Shown: positions 15,591 to 23,849 of the stretch, one piece after another
Layout of the letters: every line of letters starts with the position of its first letter
Numbering within the stretch: position 1 is the first letter of the stretch
Source: Symbiobacteriaceae bacterium
Lineage (GTDB): Bacteria; Bacillota; Sulfobacillia; Symbiobacteriales; Symbiobacteriaceae
Length of the DNA stretch: 41,967 nucleotides
Direction of reading: 5' to 3'
NCBI GenBank assembly: GCA_029239785.1
Contig: JARBUG010000032.1
Span: forward strand, 1-41,967
Program-made: the position numbers and the translations under genes
Notes under the pieces: generated by a model
Seen by the model: only the letters and a program-made list of their open reading frames with translations
Databases searched by the model: none
Told to the model about the DNA's origin: nothing

Positions 15591-17389
15591 CATGATGCGT
15601 GCCGGTCCGCGGGCTGGTCGGCATACCACGCGGCCTGCGCCCCGAATAGCGCCGCATACTCGCCGTGCTGCGCCATCAGTTGGTCGTGGCGGCCATCTTC
15701 CACTAACCGGCCGTCTTTGAGCACCAGGATGCGGTCCGCCAGCCGGGCCGCCCCCAGCCGATGCGAGATGAAGAAGGCTGTCCGGCCCCGGGCCAGCTCG
15801 CGGAACCGCTGGAATACCTCGACTTCGGCCAGGGGGTCCAGGGCGGCCGTGGGCTCGTCCAGCACCAGCAGGACGGCCTGGCGCATGTACGCCCGGGCGA
15901 TGGCCAGCTTCTGCCACTGGCCGCCCGACAGCTCCTGACCATCCTCGAACTCCTTGCCCAACTGCGTGTCGTACCCCTTCGGCAGCCCATGGGTAACCTG
16001 GTCGGCGCCTGACCCGGCAGCTGCGGCGGCGATTTGCCGCTGGTTCCCCAGTTGGCTGATGTCGCCCACTGCGATATTCTCTCCCACCGTGAGGGAGTAG
16101 CGCATGAACTCCTGGAAGACCGAGGCGATCGTCGAGCGTGCCGCTGCCCCATCGGGTGATGCAATCTCCACGCCGCCGATCTGCACCGAACCCGCTGTCG
16201 GCTGGTAGAGGCCGAGGAGGAGCTTGACCAGGGTCGACTTGCCGGCCCTGTTCTCCCCCACCAGGGCGATCAGTTCGCCGTGCCTGACCGTGAAGTTTAC
16301 GTCCTGCAGCACGGGCGCCGCCTTGCCGGGGTAGCCGAAGGTGACGCCGGTGAAGGTGACGTCCGCCCGGTCTGCGGCAACGGAAGCTCCGGCACCGGAC
16401 CCGGACACCTCCGGCAGCGCCCCCGGTCCATCCAGGAACGCCCACACATCCGACACAAAATAGCCGGCCTGCCGGAGCTGCCCCAGGCTCATCATCAGCC
16501 CAAGAATCCGCATCTGCAAATCGCGCGCGGCCTCAAACGCACCGGCAAAGGCCCCCAGGCTCCTCTGCCCCGCCAGCACCCCAAAGCCCAGAATTCCCAG
16601 GGCGCCCACATACGCCACATTACCCAACCCCAGCGTCACCACTTGCAGCGACCCGCGCCGAAGCGCAAACATATTTCGCTCGCGGCCCAACTGAAAGCGG
16701 TCCTGCCACCAGCGCTCCAGCAGCACCCTGGCGGTACCGAACAGCCGGATCTCCTGGGCGTAATCTCGCTTCACCAGCAACTCGCCCAGGTAGTCCAGGT
16801 ACCGGGCCCGGGGCACCTGCCCCCGCATCAAGGCGCCCCACGCCGTTGCCGAGCGGGACTGAATGGCCCAGGCCGGCACACCCGCAACGAGCAGCACCGA
16901 GGTCGCCTGCCAGTCGATCGCAAACAGCGTCCCCAACACGGCAATCACGGCCACACTGGTGCGAACAAGGCCCAGCGTCACATCGACGGTCTCAAACATG
17001 TGCTCCCGCACGCCCTGGCTGGCGCGGGTATACAGGTTGAAGAAGTCGGGGGACTCAAACGCCATGAGCGGTGTGCGGGCCGCCCGCTCCAGCAGCAGGC
17101 TCGTCAGGTGATACTGGGCGCCGCGCAAAAGGCGCGTCTGCAGCAATACCAGCAGCCTGGAGAGAACCGGCTCGATGATAATGATGGCACCCGTTGCCGC
17201 CAGCCAGAGGCCCATGGTCCGCCACTCTGCCCGGGTGACGACGGCGTCAATCAGCCCCCAGAAGGCCCCGAGTTCTGCCGCCGGCAGGGTGCCCAACAGC
17301 AGCAGGACCACCACAGACATGGATGCGTCGGCAGGCGCTGCCCCCATCACCGTACGAATCGTGCGCCACCAGTCCCGGTAGAAACTCAA
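15590..17389 (-). CDS. ABC exporter subunit with unusual Walker A (GENRAGKST)
   Basis: The 599-residue half-transporter has a six-helix membrane domain (about 20-320) and a C-terminal ATPase: Walker A GENRAGKST (378-386), Q-loop FQEF, signature LSGGQWQ, Walker B LLVLDEPTAALD with catalytic Glu, switch SHRLG. Residue 381 is Arg where the ABC family nearly always has Gly or another small residue; one base change (GGG to AGG) would explain it. TTG 17389 is chosen because it overlaps the previous stop (TTGA) and follows AGGAGG; an in-frame GTG at 17413 lacks a site. The partner is the gene at 17386-19185. LSGGQWQ exporters often accompany peptide or natural-product genes, but no biosynthetic enzymes are here. 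Confidence 0.87.
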   Translation of the reverse strand: MSFYRDWWRTIRTVMGAAPADASMSVVVLLLLGTLPAAELGAFWGLIDAVVTRAEWRTMGLWLAATGAIIIIEPVLSRLLVLLQTRLLRGAQYHLTSLLLERAARTPLMAFESPDFFNLYTRASQGVREHMFETVDVTLGLVRTSVAVIAVLGTLFAIDWQATSVLLVAGVPAWAIQSRSATAWGALMRGQVPRARYLDYLGELLVKRDYAQEIRLFGTARVLLERWWQDRFQLGRERNMFALRRGSLQVVTLGLGNVAYVGALGILGFGVLAGQRSLGAFAGAFEAARDLQMRILGLMMSLGQLRQAGYFVSDVWAFLDGPGALPEVSGSGAGASVAADRADVTFTGVTFGYPGKAAPVLQDVNFTVRHGELIALVGENRAGKSTLVKLLLGLYQPTAGSVQIGGVEIASPDGAAARSTIASVFQEFMRYSLTVGENIAVGDISQLGNQRQIAAAAAGSGADQVTHGLPKGYDTQLGKEFEDGQELSGGQWQKLAIARAYMRQAVLLVLDEPTAALDPLAEVEVFQRFRELARGRTAFFISHRLGAARLADRILVLKDGRLVEDGRHDQLMAQHGEYAALFGAQAAWYADQPADRHAS

Positions 17390-19185
17390 GATGCCGCCTC
17401 CTCTTCGTACCACTGCGCCTGTGTGCGGAAGAGCTCCGCATAGAGCCCGCCCGCGGCCAGCAGCTCCCCGTGGCTCCCACTCTCAGCCACCCGGCCGCCG
17501 TCCAGCACAAAGATTCGGTCCGCCAATCTGGCCACGCCCAACCGGTGCGAAATCAGCACCGCAGTCCGGCCTCCTGCCAGGTCAACGAACTTACCGAACA
17601 GGTCCAACTCTGCCCGGGGGTCGAGGGCAGCTGTCGGCTCGTCCAGGACAATCAACTGGGCGCCCCGCACAAAGGCTCGAGCCAGGGCGATTCGCTGCCA
17701 CTGTCCGCCCGAAAGCTCCATGCCTCCGGCAAACTGCTTGCCCAGCATGGTGTTCAGCCCGCCGGGCAGGCTCTTCACCAGTTCGCTGGCCCCTGCCTGC
17801 CCCGCTGCCGCGGCCACCTCCGCCTCGGTCGCACCGGGGCGCCCCAGGCCAATGTTCTCGGCCACCGTCATCTGGTACCGGGCAAAGTCCTGAAAAATGC
17901 AGCTTACGTTGGCCCGTAACGAGGCAGGAGCGATCTCCCGCAGGTCCAGACCGTCGTAGGTAATGCGGCCCGATGTCGGCTGGTACAGGCCCAGCAACAG
18001 CTTGATCAGAGTCGATTTGCCGGCCCCGTTGGCACCCACCAGGGCGATCCGCTCGCCCGCCCGAATTTCCAGGGACATGTCGGTCAGGACCGGCTCCGCC
18101 TTGCCTGGGTAGGCAAAGCTGACGTCTTCGAACCGGATGGCTCCGGAGAGGGGCGCCGGGAAAGGCACGCCCTCGTCCAGGGGGCGCTCCTCGGTGGGGA
18201 GTTCCAGGAAGGTGCGCAGATCCAGCAGCGGCAGAGCGCTGGTCCACATGGTTCCCGCCAGCTGCGACAGCCCAGTGGCGCTGCCACGCAGCAGCCTGAT
18301 AGCGCCCGCTACGGCCACAACGGTGCCGGCGGTCAGCAGCCCCTCACCCGCCGTATCCGTTAAGTAGACAAGGGCGCCCAGGTAAAGCGTTGCAGCGGCC
18401 AGGTCAGCCAGCCAGCCCTCCCGAACTCCCTGCTTCTGCGTCTCCAGGTGCTGCGCTGTCTGCTTTCGGAAAACCGCCTGCCACCGGCCGATGAAGAAGC
18501 GGAGCAGTTGATACGCCCGCAGTTCGGTGGCGGGCGCCCGCTCGGTCATCAGGCCCGTCAGGTAAGAGGCCATGCGGCTCTCTGTGGTCTGTTGGCGGAA
18601 CATCGTGTACATGCGATTTCCCTGCCGCGTCCCCGCCCACCCAATCGGCAGGGCAGCCAGACAGGCGCCCGCCGCCACCCAGGGCGAAATCGACCCGACA
18701 AAGGCGATGGCCGAGCCCACCCGAATCGCCATATTGGCCATCTGGTAAAGGTTCGTGACCGCCATCGACATGGCAGGACCGGGCACGTTGTTGGTCGCCC
18801 GGTGAATCAGGTCATAGGTGTCGGGCCTGTCGAACTGGGCGAGAGAGAGGGAGGCCGCCTTCTGCAGCACGCGGTACCGGGTGTAGCGGGCGGTCTTATC
18901 CTGCATGTAGTTGTTCGTGACCGGCGTAATTGCCCCCGCAACCTGGTTCACCAGCATCAGGGCGCCCAGGTAGATCAGGTTGCGCACAAGCGGCGCAGGC
19001 GGGGCGCCCGGTACGACGGCGTCAATCACCCGCTGCGTCATCAGCAGCATCACACCGGCGACGGTGCCGTTGATCAGGCTGGCAGCCAGGTTCATCACCA
19101 GCTCAACAGGGGCCGCGCGGAATGCGTTGGCGATGATCCAGGGGAAGTGAGGCAGCGGCGACTGCTTGCGGTCGAACACCTTCAC
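17386..19185 (-). CDS. ABC exporter subunit, partner of the 15590-17389 gene
   Basis: The 599-residue half-transporter has membrane segments in about 20-310 and a complete ATPase: Walker A GANGAGKST, Q-loop FQDF, signature LSGGQWQ, Walker B LIVLDEPTAALD, switch SHRLG. GTG 19185 is preferred over the ATG at 19233 because TAGGAGGT lies nine bases before it and the transcript from the predicted promoter (-10 at 19236-19241) would begin after 19233. It overlaps the second subunit by four bases, so the two are translated together. Likely a heterodimeric exporter of a hydrophobic or peptidic substrate; the substrate is not visible. Confidence 0.88.
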   Translation of the reverse strand: MKVFDRKQSPLPHFPWIIANAFRAAPVELVMNLAASLINGTVAGVMLLMTQRVIDAVVPGAPPAPLVRNLIYLGALMLVNQVAGAITPVTNNYMQDKTARYTRYRVLQKAASLSLAQFDRPDTYDLIHRATNNVPGPAMSMAVTNLYQMANMAIRVGSAIAFVGSISPWVAAGACLAALPIGWAGTRQGNRMYTMFRQQTTESRMASYLTGLMTERAPATELRAYQLLRFFIGRWQAVFRKQTAQHLETQKQGVREGWLADLAAATLYLGALVYLTDTAGEGLLTAGTVVAVAGAIRLLRGSATGLSQLAGTMWTSALPLLDLRTFLELPTEERPLDEGVPFPAPLSGAIRFEDVSFAYPGKAEPVLTDMSLEIRAGERIALVGANGAGKSTLIKLLLGLYQPTSGRITYDGLDLREIAPASLRANVSCIFQDFARYQMTVAENIGLGRPGATEAEVAAAAGQAGASELVKSLPGGLNTMLGKQFAGGMELSGGQWQRIALARAFVRGAQLIVLDEPTAALDPRAELDLFGKFVDLAGGRTAVLISHRLGVARLADRIFVLDGGRVAESGSHGELLAAGGLYAELFRTQAQWYEEEAAS

Positions 19186-19208
19186 AGGCAAATACCTCCT
19201 AGGGGCTA

Positions 19209-19238
19209 TTGACAAACCTCGGAAGAGTGCCATACAAT
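19209..19238 (+). promoter_or_regulatory. Strong plus-strand sigma-A promoter with no protein gene behind it
   Basis: A perfect -35 box TTGACA (19209-19214) is followed after 18 bases by TACAAT (19233-19238). No plus-strand gene lies downstream before the terminator at 19327-19356, so it may drive a small RNA. Confidence 0.5.
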
Positions 19239-19273
19239 ATAATTAGGTATAGGTGTATTGTAAACATATACAC
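19236..19273 (-). promoter_or_regulatory. ABC operon promoter with overlapping inverted repeat
   Basis: On the minus strand TTTACA (19259-19264) and TATATT (19236-19241) stand 17 bases apart, a good sigma-A promoter for the exporter pair. An inverted repeat GTGTAT-9 nt-ATACAC (19253-19273) covers the -35 box and resembles operators of GntR/YtrA-type repressors of ABC operons. No such regulator is encoded nearby. Confidence 0.5.
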
Positions 19274-19356
19274 GCGTACCCCGTTTAGATACGCCTGAAA
19301 TGGCAGAACTCCTGCTGAATTAAGTACCCCGCGTCAACAATTTGACGCGGGGTTTT
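19245..19356 (+). ncRNA. Candidate small RNA of about 110 nt
   Basis: The TTGACA/TACAAT promoter would start a transcript near 19245. It would end at a strong intrinsic terminator: stem CCCCGCGTCAA / TTGACGCGGGG (19327-19352, four-base loop) followed by TTTT. The only reading frame inside is seven codons (ATG 19300) without a ribosome site. The RNA would not overlap the exporter mRNA. The hairpin could also serve as terminator for the minus-strand gene at 19360-19620, though no T-run follows on that strand. No known RNA family was recognised. Confidence 0.4.
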
Positions 19357-19359
19357 GCG

Positions 19360-19620
19360 CTACACCGGTTCCTTCTTCTGTGACTTAGCGAAGCCGCTCT
19401 TTGTGCTGCCCTCCTCGGCATAACCGAGGCCGTTGTCAGTGCCAAACCCAACCTCGGCCGGGGGCGCAGCGCCCGTGTTGCCGGCGACTTCTTTCCCACG
19501 GTAGGCAGCGCCACTGGTGGTGTAACCCGCCGTTCCCGGCCCCAGCGTGCTGCTCTGCCTGGCGGCCTCCATCGCCAGCTCCACCGCCTGGCGCCCCGAC
19601 TCGCTCGTGTTGTCGACCAT
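19360..19620 (-). CDS. Small hydrophilic Gly/Ala-rich protein
   Basis: From ATG 19620 the product has 86 residues: an N-terminal helix (NTSESGRQAVELAMEAARQS) then a flexible Gly-, Thr- and Tyr-rich part (GYTTSGAAYRGKEVAGNTG, VGFGTDNGLGYAEEG) and a basic tail ending KKEPV. No signal peptide or membrane helix. The ATG at 19620 follows CCGGAGG by eight bases; a GTG at 19629 overlaps that site and is rejected. AYRGK and FGT recur in the protein at 3642-3848. Unknown function; a spore-related small protein or a leader-type peptide for the adjacent exporter are both guesses. Confidence 0.6.
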   Translation of the reverse strand: MVDNTSESGRQAVELAMEAARQSSTLGPGTAGYTTSGAAYRGKEVAGNTGAAPPAEVGFGTDNGLGYAEEGSTKSGFAKSQKKEPV

Positions 19621-19763
19621 CTCGACCACCTCCGGACCTAGCGTGTGTTGCGGCCTGCCAAAGTAACCCGGCGCACCGCCAAATTAAGTCCTTCGGTCTA
19701 TTTGGGTTCGTCAGCCGTCACCTGTATGCTCATATGGAGACCAAATAACGTGGAGGGTTGTCT

Positions 19764-20276
19764 GTGCGCAAGGCATTTCCCATCATCGCACTAGGTGTCT
19801 TTGCTGTGGTCATGGTCCTGGTTTTCCTCAGCTTCCGGCCCGGCGAGGAATCCAGCGCTCCGCTCAACCTGAACCTGCCCGAAAAGTGGCAGGAGTTTAA
19901 CCGGGCTGCCAACGCGACTGGCAGCGAAGCACTTGGCCTCTTCCAAAAGGAACACGAAAAGAAGATCTCCTGGAAGGATGGCGTCAAGGCCGACTACACC
20001 GACGGCAAAGTCACCTTCTCGATGTGGGTCGCCGGCGCCGCCAATGACGGCCATGCCAGCCAGATGGTCACCGACATGACCAACCGCATCGGCGGTGGCA
20101 ACCCGACGTTCAAGCAGCCGACCCAGGTCGATCTGGGTGTCGTCAAGGCATATAAGACCGAAGGCCAGGGCAAAGTCAACTACTTCTACGCCAAGGGCCG
20201 GCAGGTCTATTGGATCGGCATCAGCGGCGCCGCCAATCCGGATGATCTGGTGAAGCGGCTCTATCCTGAGTTCTAA
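19764..20276 (+). CDS. Membrane-anchored protein with an extracytoplasmic domain
   Basis: The 170-residue product has one N-terminal membrane anchor (residues about 4-24, FPIIALGVFAVVMVLVFLSF) and a soluble domain outside the cell (about 30-170). The domain has alternating strands and helices (KVTFSMWVAGAAN, NYFYAKGRQVYWIGISGAAN) and no cysteines. No family recognised. GTG 19764 is preferred over TTG 19758, since GTGGAGGG directly abuts the TTG. It is followed 26 bases later by the Nudix gene on the same strand, and the two probably share the terminator at 20881. Confidence 0.7.
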   Translation: MRKAFPIIALGVFAVVMVLVFLSFRPGEESSAPLNLNLPEKWQEFNRAANATGSEALGLFQKEHEKKISWKDGVKADYTDGKVTFSMWVAGAANDGHASQMVTDMTNRIGGGNPTFKQPTQVDLGVVKAYKTEGQGKVNYFYAKGRQVYWIGISGAANPDDLVKRLYPEF

Positions 20277-20302
20277 GGTACCGCGAAACTGGGGGTATGC
20301 GG

Positions 20303-20875
20303 ATGGCCCATGTGACGGAAGCGGTCTGGACGCCTGCGGAGGCCGCACTTGGCCGGCCGGAGGAGCGTTCCTGGACCTACGAGATCGGCGAAGCCGAAAT
20401 GGACATGGTCGTCAGCAGCACCCGCAGCCAGACCCGGCTCCACGACGTAACCCTCTTTGTTACGAACAGCGCCGGCGAACTGGCGCTGATCAAAAAACAC
20501 AACTACCCGGAGGGCGCCTGGCGGGCCCCGGGCGGGGGCGTCAACCCCGGCGAACCGTTCGAGGCCGGCGCCCGGCGGGAAGCCCTTGAAGAGACGGGCC
20601 TGAACGTCCGCCTCACCCGTTATCTCCTCCGTGTTTACGTCACGTTCACCTGCGGCGCCCGCTCCCAGCCCTGGACAACCCACGTGGTGCTCGCCACCGC
20701 CCATGACCAGGCGCTCGCCACGGGTGACCCCAAGGAGATCGCCGGCGTCCGCTGGGGCACCCTTGACGAACTCTGTGGCCCCATGGCCGAAGTCATGCTA
20801 AGTTCGGGACGCGGTCTCTTCGTGTACCGGGTGGCGCTGCATCGCGAAGTGGCCCGGCTCCTCGCAAAGGCATAA
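20303..20875 (+). CDS. Nudix hydrolase
   Basis: The 190-residue product contains a full Nudix box at 78-100 (G-x5-E-x7-REALEETGL), the magnesium-binding loop-helix that cleaves nucleoside diphosphates linked to another group. The surrounding fold is typical (VTLFVTNSAGELALIKKHNY before, WTTHVVLATA after). About 45 residues precede the core, and no substrate subfamily can be named. ATG 20303 is preferred to ATG 20297 because GGGGGT touches the latter. It lies downstream of the anchored protein and ends at a terminator shared with the convergent regulator. Confidence 0.88.
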   Translation: MAHVTEAVWTPAEAALGRPEERSWTYEIGEAEMDMVVSSTRSQTRLHDVTLFVTNSAGELALIKKHNYPEGAWRAPGGGVNPGEPFEAGARREALEETGLNVRLTRYLLRVYVTFTCGARSQPWTTHVVLATAHDQALATGDPKEIAGVRWGTLDELCGPMAEVMLSSGRGLFVYRVALHREVARLLAKA

Positions 20876-20880
20876 GGAAA

Positions 20881-20911
20881 GGGACTGGCGCAAGCGTCAG
20901 TCCCCTTTTTT
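20881..20911. terminator. Intrinsic terminator between convergent genes
   Basis: GGGACTGGCG pairs with CGTCAGTCCC (one wobble), followed by CTTTTTT on the plus strand. The stop codon of the minus-strand gene (20897-20899) lies inside it. Confidence 0.85.
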
Positions 20912-21535
20912 ATGATGTTTGATCAAGGTGAGCAGTGCCGCAGGGCTGATTCCCTCCTGGCGGGCGACTTCGATGACAACTGTGTAGTCGGCCTGCGCCT
21001 CGGCGGCCACCATCTCCCGGATACCGTGTGTATAGAAGGACTCCGGAAGGGTGGTCAGGTCGCTGAGTGCCTTGACTAAGAGCGGTGCAAAGGGCATTTC
21101 GCCACTCATCAACGCATCCAGAGATCGCAGTTCGACGCCCAGGACGTGTGCCAGCACTACCCGGGGAAGTTGCCGCGATTCCCGGCTGATCAGGCAGAGC
21201 ACCTCCCTGGCCCGCTCCCCGACCGTGAGGGTAGTCCAGTTGCGGCCGCTCTCCAGAACCATTTTGCCGACGTCGGCTGCCAGCCCTCGGCAGGCGGCTG
21301 GTTCATCCAAATACCGCTGAATGTGACCACGTACGAACTGTTCGGTTACATTCAGCGCTTTGATCCAACGAGTCAGCTTATCTGAACGGACTTCGGCTTT
21401 CTTCTTGTTCTCCACTTCGCTCTGGTAACCCAGACAGGGGCCGCCGTGTTCGGCCACCCAGCGCATGGTGAGGCCCTGCTCCTCACGCGCCCACTTGATC
21501 AAGTCGCCTCGCAAGGACCTTGACTTCTCTTCCAC
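20897..21535 (-). CDS. Helix-turn-helix DNA-binding protein (XRE-like)
   Basis: From GTG 21535 the product has 212 residues. Residues about 8-60 match a Cro/CI-type helix-turn-helix: RGDLIKWAREEQGLTMRWVA, then LGYQSEVENKKKAEV as recognition region and KLTRWIKALNV as closing helix. The remaining ~150 residues are helical and unfamiliar and may sense a ligand or partner. The open frame reaches an ATG at 21589, but the predicted promoter -10 box (21575-21580) lies inside that extension, so the downstream GTG, preceded by GGGGGG, is favoured. Regulatory targets are not visible. Confidence 0.68.
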   Translation of the reverse strand: MEEKSRSLRGDLIKWAREEQGLTMRWVAEHGGPCLGYQSEVENKKKAEVRSDKLTRWIKALNVTEQFVRGHIQRYLDEPAACRGLAADVGKMVLESGRNWTTLTVGERAREVLCLISRESRQLPRVVLAHVLGVELRSLDALMSGEMPFAPLLVKALSDLTTLPESFYTHGIREMVAAEAQADYTVVIEVARQEGISPAALLTLIKHHKKGD

Positions 21536-21574
21536 GCTGCCCAGAGCCCCCCTTTTTCTTCCATTCCACCAACA

Positions 21575-21603
21575 AGATAACATGAACACGAGTGAACGTG
21601 CAA
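21575..21603 (-). promoter_or_regulatory. Candidate promoter of the helix-turn-helix gene
   Basis: On the minus strand TTGCAC (21598-21603) and TTATCT (21575-21580) are 17 bases apart. Transcription would begin near 21568, supporting the GTG start at 21535. Confidence 0.45.
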
Positions 21604-21697
21604 CATTTATTTATTCAAACGTCCCAAGATGTTTCCTTATCACCTCCCGCTCTGTCCAGGAAGTCGTCTGGTAACGCCAGACCCCTCACACTCTCCT

Positions 21698-21732
21698 AAA
21701 AAATGGGGCGGCACCATCGCTGGTGCCACCCC
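21698..21732 (-). terminator. Intrinsic terminator of the peptidase/transporter operon
   Basis: On the minus strand GGGGTGGCACCA pairs with TGGTGCCGCCCC (one mismatch, four-base loop), then ATTTTTTAGG. It follows the first S9 peptidase gene. Confidence 0.88.
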
Positions 21733-21739
21733 TTCACGC

Positions 21740-23809
21740 TTACTTCCTCAAGTACTCGTCGAACCACTCGCTGATCATATTCAGCCGATGAATCCGGTGC
21801 CAGGGCTTGCCCGTGCGGCTCATCCCATGGAACTCGCCGGGGTAGCGCACAAACTTGACCGGCTTCTTCTGGAGCTTCAGGGCGGCGTACAACTGCTCAC
21901 CCTGCTCAATGGGACACCGCAAATCGCCTTCCTGGTGCTCAATCAGCAGCGGCGTATTGATCTTGCTCGCATGCAGCAGGGGCGACTGCTTCAAATACGG
22001 CGCCATGTTCTGCTCTTCCCACCAGTTCTCCGTACCGAACTGGCTGATGCGATTGTAGCCCGTATCCGAGGTACCCATGGCGCTCCACCGGTTGACGACC
22101 GAGCGCATGGTAACGGCGGCCTTGAACCGGTCGTTATGCCCGACAATCCAGTTGACCATGAATCCGCCATACGAACCGCCGGCCACGCCCAACCGGTCGG
22201 AGTCGACAAAGTCATACCGCTCCACGGCGGTCTCGATGGCGGCCATCACGTCGGCATAATCCTTGTTGCCCCAGTCTGCGATGATGCACTGGCCGAATTC
22301 ATAACCATAGCCCTGCGAGCCCCGCGGGTTGGAGTAAACAACCGCATACCCCTGGGCGGCCAGCCACTGGAACTCATAGAAGAAGCCCACGCCGTACATA
22401 CCCATAGGACCGCCGTGAATCTCGAGGATCGTCGGATACTTAACCCCCGGCTCAAAACCCGCCGGCTTCATGATCCAGCCGTCGGCCTGGGGGCAACCCT
22501 CGCCTGCCGAGAATAGGAACCGCTCGGGCATGGGAAGGTCGACCTGCTCAAGCAAGGCAGCGTTCGGCCGGGCCACGGGAATTTCAACCACGCCGCCGCC
22601 GGTCAGCACGGCACAGCAGTTGGCCATAGCCGACTCAGGCAGGGGCTGATCCAACAGCGCCAGATAGATGTCGGACGGCGACACAGGTGTGGCGTAAGCA
22701 AGCGCCGCACGACGGCAGTCCGGCGTCAGGCTGTAGGCGTGAACCGCCTTGTCGCCGCCGGTAACGGGCACCACATCGCCGCTCGCGGCGTTCACTTTGA
22801 CCAGATGCACCTGGCCCGCGTCAGAAACCTGGGCGAAAATCCACTGGCCGTCCGGCGACCAGGTCAGGCTGCCGCCCGCCGGCCCCGCCATATCAGAGAT
22901 GCACTCGTTTCCGAAGGGCCGGTCGAGCCCGCCCGACAGCGGCGAGACCGCACCGGTCGCCCGGTTCAGCACGTACAGCCGGGAGAGGCCGTATCCGTCA
23001 TCCCTGGGGTCGGTGCCGATGAAGGCGACCAGCGTGCCGTCCGGCGAGACGGAAGGCTTGGCGGCCGACAGGGCGCCGTCGCCGGGCGTCAGGCGGTTCA
23101 GCTCGCCACCTTCCCGGGAAACGTACCAGATGTCGTTATGCCAGGGCCGGTAGTCGGCATCCTCCAGCCGGTTGGCGACAAAGACCACGCCGGCCGAGTC
23201 GGGCGTCCACGAAGGCTCGCCATGGCTGAAACTGCCGCTGGTCAACTGGACCGGCGCTCCGCCGTCCACGGGCATCGCACAGACCTGCGAGCGCTTGTCG
23301 GTGTAGTAGCCCACGCCATCCATCTTATAAAGGATGCGGGTGATCACTTTGACATCCTTGGTGTACTTCTTGTACAGATCCTTCTCTTCGTCGTCCTTCG
23401 CCTCGGGCGCAATGCCCTCGTCGGTCAGGTTGGCGGTGAAAGCGATGTACTTGGAGTCCGGGCTCCACACCGGGTTGCCGCAGCCACCCTTGATGCGGGT
23501 CAGCTGCCGGGCCTCGCCGCCTTCCAGCGGCAGCAGCCAGATCTGGTTGGAACCGCTTCGGTTGGTGACAAAGGCCAGGTACCGGCCGTCCGGCGACCAG
23601 CGGGGCGAGTTATCCTTCGTGCCGCCCGTGAACTGGATCGGCTCCTTGCCCTCTCGGGCCATCCAAATGGAGGTCTTGTACTCGTTCTTCTCTTTGTCGA
23701 TCTCCTGAACGATGTAGGCGATCCGGGAGCCGTCTGGCGATATCTGGCAGTCGCCGGCCAGCTTGATGGCGAGCAGATCTTCAACCTGGAGCTTGCGAAG
23801 GGTGGTCAT
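21740..23809 (-). CDS. S9-family serine peptidase (prolyl oligopeptidase / acylaminoacyl-peptidase type)
   Basis: The 689-residue product has an N-terminal beta-propeller built of TolB/PD40-like repeats (ISPDGSRIAYI, RWSPDGRYLAFVTNRSG, VWSPDSKYIAFTA, SWTPDSAGVVFVANR) and a C-terminal alpha/beta hydrolase (about 430-689). The catalytic triad is visible: S546 in GGSYGGF, D629 in HQEGDLRC, H661 in FHGMSR. Such enzymes cut short peptides; no signal peptide is present, so the place of action is the cytoplasm. ATG 23809 follows GGGAGGG by seven bases; upstream in-frame codons overlap the transporter gene and are rejected. Close paralogue of the gene at 25656-27713. Confidence 0.9.
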   Translation of the reverse strand: MTTLRKLQVEDLLAIKLAGDCQISPDGSRIAYIVQEIDKEKNEYKTSIWMAREGKEPIQFTGGTKDNSPRWSPDGRYLAFVTNRSGSNQIWLLPLEGGEARQLTRIKGGCGNPVWSPDSKYIAFTANLTDEGIAPEAKDDEEKDLYKKYTKDVKVITRILYKMDGVGYYTDKRSQVCAMPVDGGAPVQLTSGSFSHGEPSWTPDSAGVVFVANRLEDADYRPWHNDIWYVSREGGELNRLTPGDGALSAAKPSVSPDGTLVAFIGTDPRDDGYGLSRLYVLNRATGAVSPLSGGLDRPFGNECISDMAGPAGGSLTWSPDGQWIFAQVSDAGQVHLVKVNAASGDVVPVTGGDKAVHAYSLTPDCRRAALAYATPVSPSDIYLALLDQPLPESAMANCCAVLTGGGVVEIPVARPNAALLEQVDLPMPERFLFSAGEGCPQADGWIMKPAGFEPGVKYPTILEIHGGPMGMYGVGFFYEFQWLAAQGYAVVYSNPRGSQGYGYEFGQCIIADWGNKDYADVMAAIETAVERYDFVDSDRLGVAGGSYGGFMVNWIVGHNDRFKAAVTMRSVVNRWSAMGTSDTGYNRISQFGTENWWEEQNMAPYLKQSPLLHASKINTPLLIEHQEGDLRCPIEQGEQLYAALKLQKKPVKFVRYPGEFHGMSRTGKPWHRIHRLNMISEWFDEYLRK

Positions 23810-23849
23810 GCTGTGCCCTCCCAACCAAATACTTCGGGACATGAAGTAA

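Noticed and set aside
15590-19620. Natural-product (RiPP) cluster
   Set aside because: The LSGGQWQ exporters and a small protein suggested it, but no modification enzyme or precursor-like core peptide is present.
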